Source: Argentina anserina (taxonomy: Eukaryota > Streptophyta > Magnoliopsida > Rosales > Rosaceae). From it: DNA of 64,000 nt. Both the position numbers and the translations under genes were made by a program. The notes beneath the pieces were generated by a model. The model made no database searches and had not been told where the DNA came from. It saw only the letters and a list, made by a program, of their open reading frames with translations. Below, in pieces: positions 60,156 through 64,000 of the stretch; the first letter of the stretch is position 1; each line of letters begins with the position of its first letter. Location of the stretch: NCBI RefSeq assembly GCF_933775445.1, contig NC_065877.1:31992001-32056000 (forward strand), given 5' to 3'.

Positions 60156-61041
60156 GAAGTTTTTTTTTTTTTTCAATCCATATATCTCAGTAGCATAAAT
60201 TTTATATCACCAGGCAGCTTCAATTTAGACTAGTACTCAAGAACCCTTTTATATCTCACTTATGTATAAGAAATATATAATGAATTGATCCGATGAGCAT
60301 TTACTGTACTCTTAATTCTTACAACGTATTAGTCTACTTGTTGTTGCTGTGGTAGACGTGACGTACAGTACTGAAAGCCTAGGGAATAAAACATGAAAGG
60401 TCATCAACAATGTTTAAAAAAAAACTCGCCTCAAAATCAGGCTTGAAAAACTTAAGACTACTTATATAACGAATCTGTTTTTCGATCTAGGTAGGGAGGC
60501 TTAAAAAGCTTATGTTTTTCACATCTATAACTATGTTTTCACGTCTTTTACTACGTCTTAGAAAATAATATTTTTAGGTATCTTTTTATATTTATATATA
60601 TAATGTGTTTAAATTGATGAAAACTATCTAAAAAGTTTGAAATATGAATTTCATTATAACTAAATGTAATATATTAGTAAGTTTTCATGTATATTTGTTT
60701 TTTTATATGTGTATAATTATATATTTACATATTTAACTACTAATTTTTTGTAACATAATAAATCTTATGCGCCTTAAGTTTTAAAACTCAAGACTCTTAA
60801 GAAAAAGTTTTGAGGTACGTTTTCGTTTTTTAAAACATTGGTCATCATAGAATAACAAATTAAAGTACCAAGAAGAGCAAGCAAATGTAATTGGAACAAA
60901 AAAAACTAAATAAATGAAATAATCCAACATACTACTCCATCGTACGTAAGAACTACTTGTTCTCTTGCAACATCTTACTAAAAAAAAGAAGAAGATAAAA
61001 TTAGATGGTATTAGAGCGAGAAAGCCGAGCGAAGAAATAGA
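60156..61041. other. intergenic, 3' flank of the F-box locus
   Basis: AT-rich sequence with a T-run near 60160. No gene was recognised. Confidence 0.5.
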
Positions 61042-62247
61042 TTATGCACTTTTAACCCTAGGAACTGGTGTTGGCCACCATGGAAGCGTAAATGGATGGA
61101 TAGGTGTCCCATTCTGGGAATATTGATGACCGGCACGAACGTCTTCGCAAGCTCCGGTAAGAAGGTTGCACCTGCGAAGGGCTCCGCCATTTTTTATCAC
61201 ATAAATGGTAAGCTCCTCCGATGAGTCGAAAAATATTAAAAAACGGCCAACACGGTCGCAAAAGCTCACATTATCAGCAAGTATCCATGACGAAACGCGG
61301 TGTTCAAAGAACCATTTGCTCAACTGCTGATGATTATCATCTCCTGATCTCAACTCCCAGATACTAATGTAGCCTCTATTAATCGACATCGCCCGCATAC
61401 TCCCTCGGCACACACCTAGGCACATGAGTCGGCGTTCGAACTTCTTATCGAATTCTAATTCTATGAAACAACAGTACTTAAGAGTAACATCGTCACTACT
61501 AGTATTACAATCAATTGCCAAAGCATCCAACTCCACAATGCGAACTTTGTCCAGCCAGTACAACTTTCCATTGTAAGCAACGCTTGGCCGGACGGTGGTA
61601 AAAAGGTGAAACTCGTAGATATGTGGCGGGCGGGGTACATAAAATTCTCTCCATTCACCGGTTTCGGAAATATAAATATACACGCGTAACTCATTCAGTT
61701 CAAATTTCATGATCACGACCCGGAACTTGTACTCAGCATTAAGGACGACTTTACTAGCTGCACCATCTTCTTCCTCGTAAGTACAGTAGGGTTCACATAT
61801 GATTCCTTTTTAAGTCCCATAAATGTTACATTGTGGATGAGGAAGAGCAACCCGTTGCATGATATACGGATTCCAGATGTTCAATTCAGTCACATCTGAC
61901 CGATAAAACAAAACCAAGTCATTATAAGTCGCCAATAACGCACAATGTTCAGTACCTTCTTCTAGGGTTCCAATAGACGGTAGAAAACTGATTGTCCACC
62001 TCCATCGCAAAGATGGCGAATACTGGTTCTGGAAAATCATTCCACTTGTGACGGGCGTTTTCTTCTCACCGTGTAGACATAGAAAACGAACCTTAAAAGA
62101 AGGATCTGATATAAGTTTGTACCAACCTTTGGACACGCACTTGCATTGAAAAGCCGAGCGGAGAGGAAGTCGACATAGGATTTCAAATACCACTTCACCA
62201 GGGAGATCATCAATCTTGAGCAATCCCTGCCGCATATCATCGATCAT
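61042..62247 (-). pseudogene. F-box protein gene with one in-frame stop
   Basis: A single exon of 402 codons is open except for TAA at 61810-61812 (codon 146). The F-box lies at about residues 10-55 (KIDDLPGEVVFEILCRLPLR, then CKCVSKGWYKLI), which would bind SKP1 in an SCF ubiquitin ligase. The following region (WNPYIMQRVALPHP) begins an F-box-associated domain. After the stop it continues in the same frame (EPYCTYEEEDGAASK, then YNGKLYWLD) to a normal stop at 61042. A TATA-like TTATAAATTA lies about 60 bp upstream of the ATG. Such genes evolve fast and often die. The locus might instead make a 145-residue F-box-only protein, or the stop may be allele-specific or a sequencing error. Confidence 0.85.
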
Positions 62248-62756
62248 TAGGTAGCAAAAGCAGTAATTCTCACGATCGATTAGGGTTACCCTTTCAGGGT
62301 TAATTTATAAAGGACAACTGATATCGATTGGTTTCTTAAAAAAAAAAAACACTGATATGGATTGGTTACACAGACGTTATGTACGCCAATCTATACTTTG
62401 GTTACAGATGATAAGAAGTGATCAACAAAGAACTTTTTAGTTTGAGGAATCGTAGCTGAACTGGAAGACGTATTGGAATCGGTTGGTTTATCTCTGTTGA
62501 ACTAGGGAATGGTTCCCCCCTGCCCGGCCCAATTGAGGCCCGAAATTGAAAATTACTGCGTGTCGGCGTGTTGTGTGATAAATGCGGCCACGTAAGCCCC
62601 ATCCCAAAGAAAAAACGGCCAGCTCCTCCGTGTAGTATAAAGCCGCATCTGAACCTCGACGAATCCAACGACGGGTGATGAGTTATGAGTACACTGATAT
62701 ATGCTTGCCCTTCTTTCTTTCGTTGAGAGATGTCGGAGAGGAGAGATTCTATATAT
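62248..62756. other. upstream region of the F-box locus
   Basis: It contains the likely F-box promoter, read on the minus strand. No gene was recognised on either strand. Confidence 0.45.
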
Positions 62757-63510
62757 GATTAGCTGTATATATTCCATTCACAACTAGCTAGCCTCGTTTA
62801 GTTTACTTTTAGGTTTTGGTATATCTTAAAGAATTCCCAGTCTCAAATTCTAAATCAAGTGTGGCCCTTATTTTAGAGCATCTCCGACAGTTTTTCTAAA
62901 AAAAATTATAATAGATGATAAAAACATCAAATCTTTATAATAAAAAAACCTAAACTCCAACCGCTCATCTATTTTATTGTATACAATTAAATACAAATTT
63001 GTATAGTTAAATGAAAATCAAATTGAATCTTATAAAATCATAATGTCATAATTTATACCAAGACTAGAGAATGAATGATAAATAATTCCTTTTTTGTTTT
63101 GTGTTATTTTTTTAGGAATGAGAGTGAATTTGGTTTGGTAAGAAATAAAGTCTAGAGATTGTTTTGAAAATTATAAAGATTTTAAAAATTCTATAAATTT
63201 AGGGATTTTGTTTATCTTTTCCCACTTTTTCTATTATAGAGAATGGTTTAGAAGAGTTGTTGGAGATAAATTTTAGGTTTTTTCTCTATAATAAAGTTAT
63301 TTAAGTTTTAGAAGAAATGTTTTAGATGTTCTTGAGTGAGTACGGTGAGAAAAGAATTTGGAAATGCAGTGCGGGCCGGTGTGGGACTGGAAAACATATC
63401 ATGCTATTTAGCTGTGTCACTTTCCATGGTTCCATGCCATGGCTATTTTTCATTCATGACCCAAATGAATGGAAGGATCATAAGATGAACTTGATTGACG
63501 GAAATCAAGC
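62757..63510 (+). repeat. direct repeat flanking the F-box locus, copy B, with insert
   Basis: This is the counterpart of 59839-60155, split by a MITE-like insert at 62876-63331. The parts before and after the insert match copy A in the same order and at clearly recognisable identity. Confidence 0.85.
62876..63331. mobile_element. MITE-like insert with imperfect inverted ends
   Basis: The left end is GAGCATCTCCGACAG and the right end, reverse-complemented, starts GAACATCTAAAACA. Both continue into TTCTAAAA. The central parts carry CTCCAACxxCTC motifs near 62956 and, inverted, GTTGTTGGAGA near 63260. It is absent from the parallel copy at 59839-60155, which shows the empty site. The target duplication is unclear (TTTTA occurs before the left end and just inside the right end). 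Confidence 0.7.
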
Positions 63511-64000
63511 TATGAATATTACTCCTCAGGCTAAAATAAGAACACCCACGCACTTTCAGCATGGGAAGCCATGTATTCCTTTCTTTTTCTCTGCATCAGA
63601 ACGAACCGATATTCTATATTTTTGAAAACGAATAGGCCGGACTAACATTGTGTGTAAAATATAAAAATATAAAAAAGATTGCCGCTTTAGAAACTCCAGA
63701 AAATATGACTATATAACAAGGTAACACAATCCACACCACAACATATATTACATAAACACAATATATGTCATAATAGATTGTGATTCATTATATAGGCATG
63801 CCAACAAAAATCCCTATGAATCAAGGAATTCATATCTATACGAGCCAAATATATCGATAGTTCTACCATGCTACTAAGCACACATACTCGGAATTTCTCA
63901 CCTGTTGAATGTAATGGCTGAAAAAATAGTAGCATCACAATTATTCTCCGGAGCAGATATAGTCCAAGTTCTCGCATGTACGGAAATGAAGCTTTGGGTT
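63511..64000. other. intergenic, no gene recognised
   Basis: AT-rich sequence to the end of the window. No exon or RNA gene was recognised. Confidence 0.45.

Overview
The window looks like nuclear DNA from a eudicot plant. It has short genes with many GT-AG introns, long AT-rich gaps, a miR171-type hairpin, a GAMYB-class gene, a nuclear tRNA-Asn and a dense layer of nested plant transposable elements. The double-bond-reductase family and the repeat types would fit a rosid, perhaps Rosaceae. That placement is an inference from memory, not something the bases prove.

Five loci look functional. They are: a one-exon chloroplast site-2-type metalloprotease (4040-5398, ARASP-like); a three-exon GAMYB-like R2R3-MYB (13704-16034) with a divergent miR159 site; tRNA-Asn(GUU) (36369-36442, minus); a five-exon ATG8 (38305-39924, minus); and an eleven-exon GT31 beta-1,3-galactosyltransferase (45532-48739, minus). 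A MIR171 hairpin lies at about 43612-43766. An E-rich reading frame (37104-37838) may be a gene or only an expanded purine repeat.

The rest is gene fragments and mobile DNA. A six-exon aconitase fragment (6784-8432, minus) lacks both ends and abuts a rearranged LTR-like element. Two decayed copies of an NADP-dependent alkenal double-bond-reductase gene lie in tandem on the minus strand (19195-24480 and 27528-35947). Each has a member of one LTR-like family (starts TGT, ends TTATTACA) in a different intron. In the second copy that element carries a CACTA-like insert with CDPK exons and a transposase-like fragment. A copia retrotransposon (49675-53858) has 137-bp LTRs, a perfect 5-bp target duplication, a primer-binding site and a pol gene broken by stops, but no recognisable gag. 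An F-box gene (61042-62247, minus) is open for 401 codons except for one in-frame TAA.

Four hAT-like non-autonomous elements were delimited by terminal repeats and 8-bp (or 7-of-8) target duplications: 1767-2383, 5821-6339, 25278-26400 and 40853-41432. A 145-bp CACTA MITE with a 3-bp duplication lies at 17419-17563. A retroposed 3' end with a 14-bp duplication sits in the last intron of the galactosyltransferase. The loci show no shared pathway, as expected for plant chromosomal DNA. All exon boundaries were read by eye from splice signals and family similarity recalled from memory, without a search.
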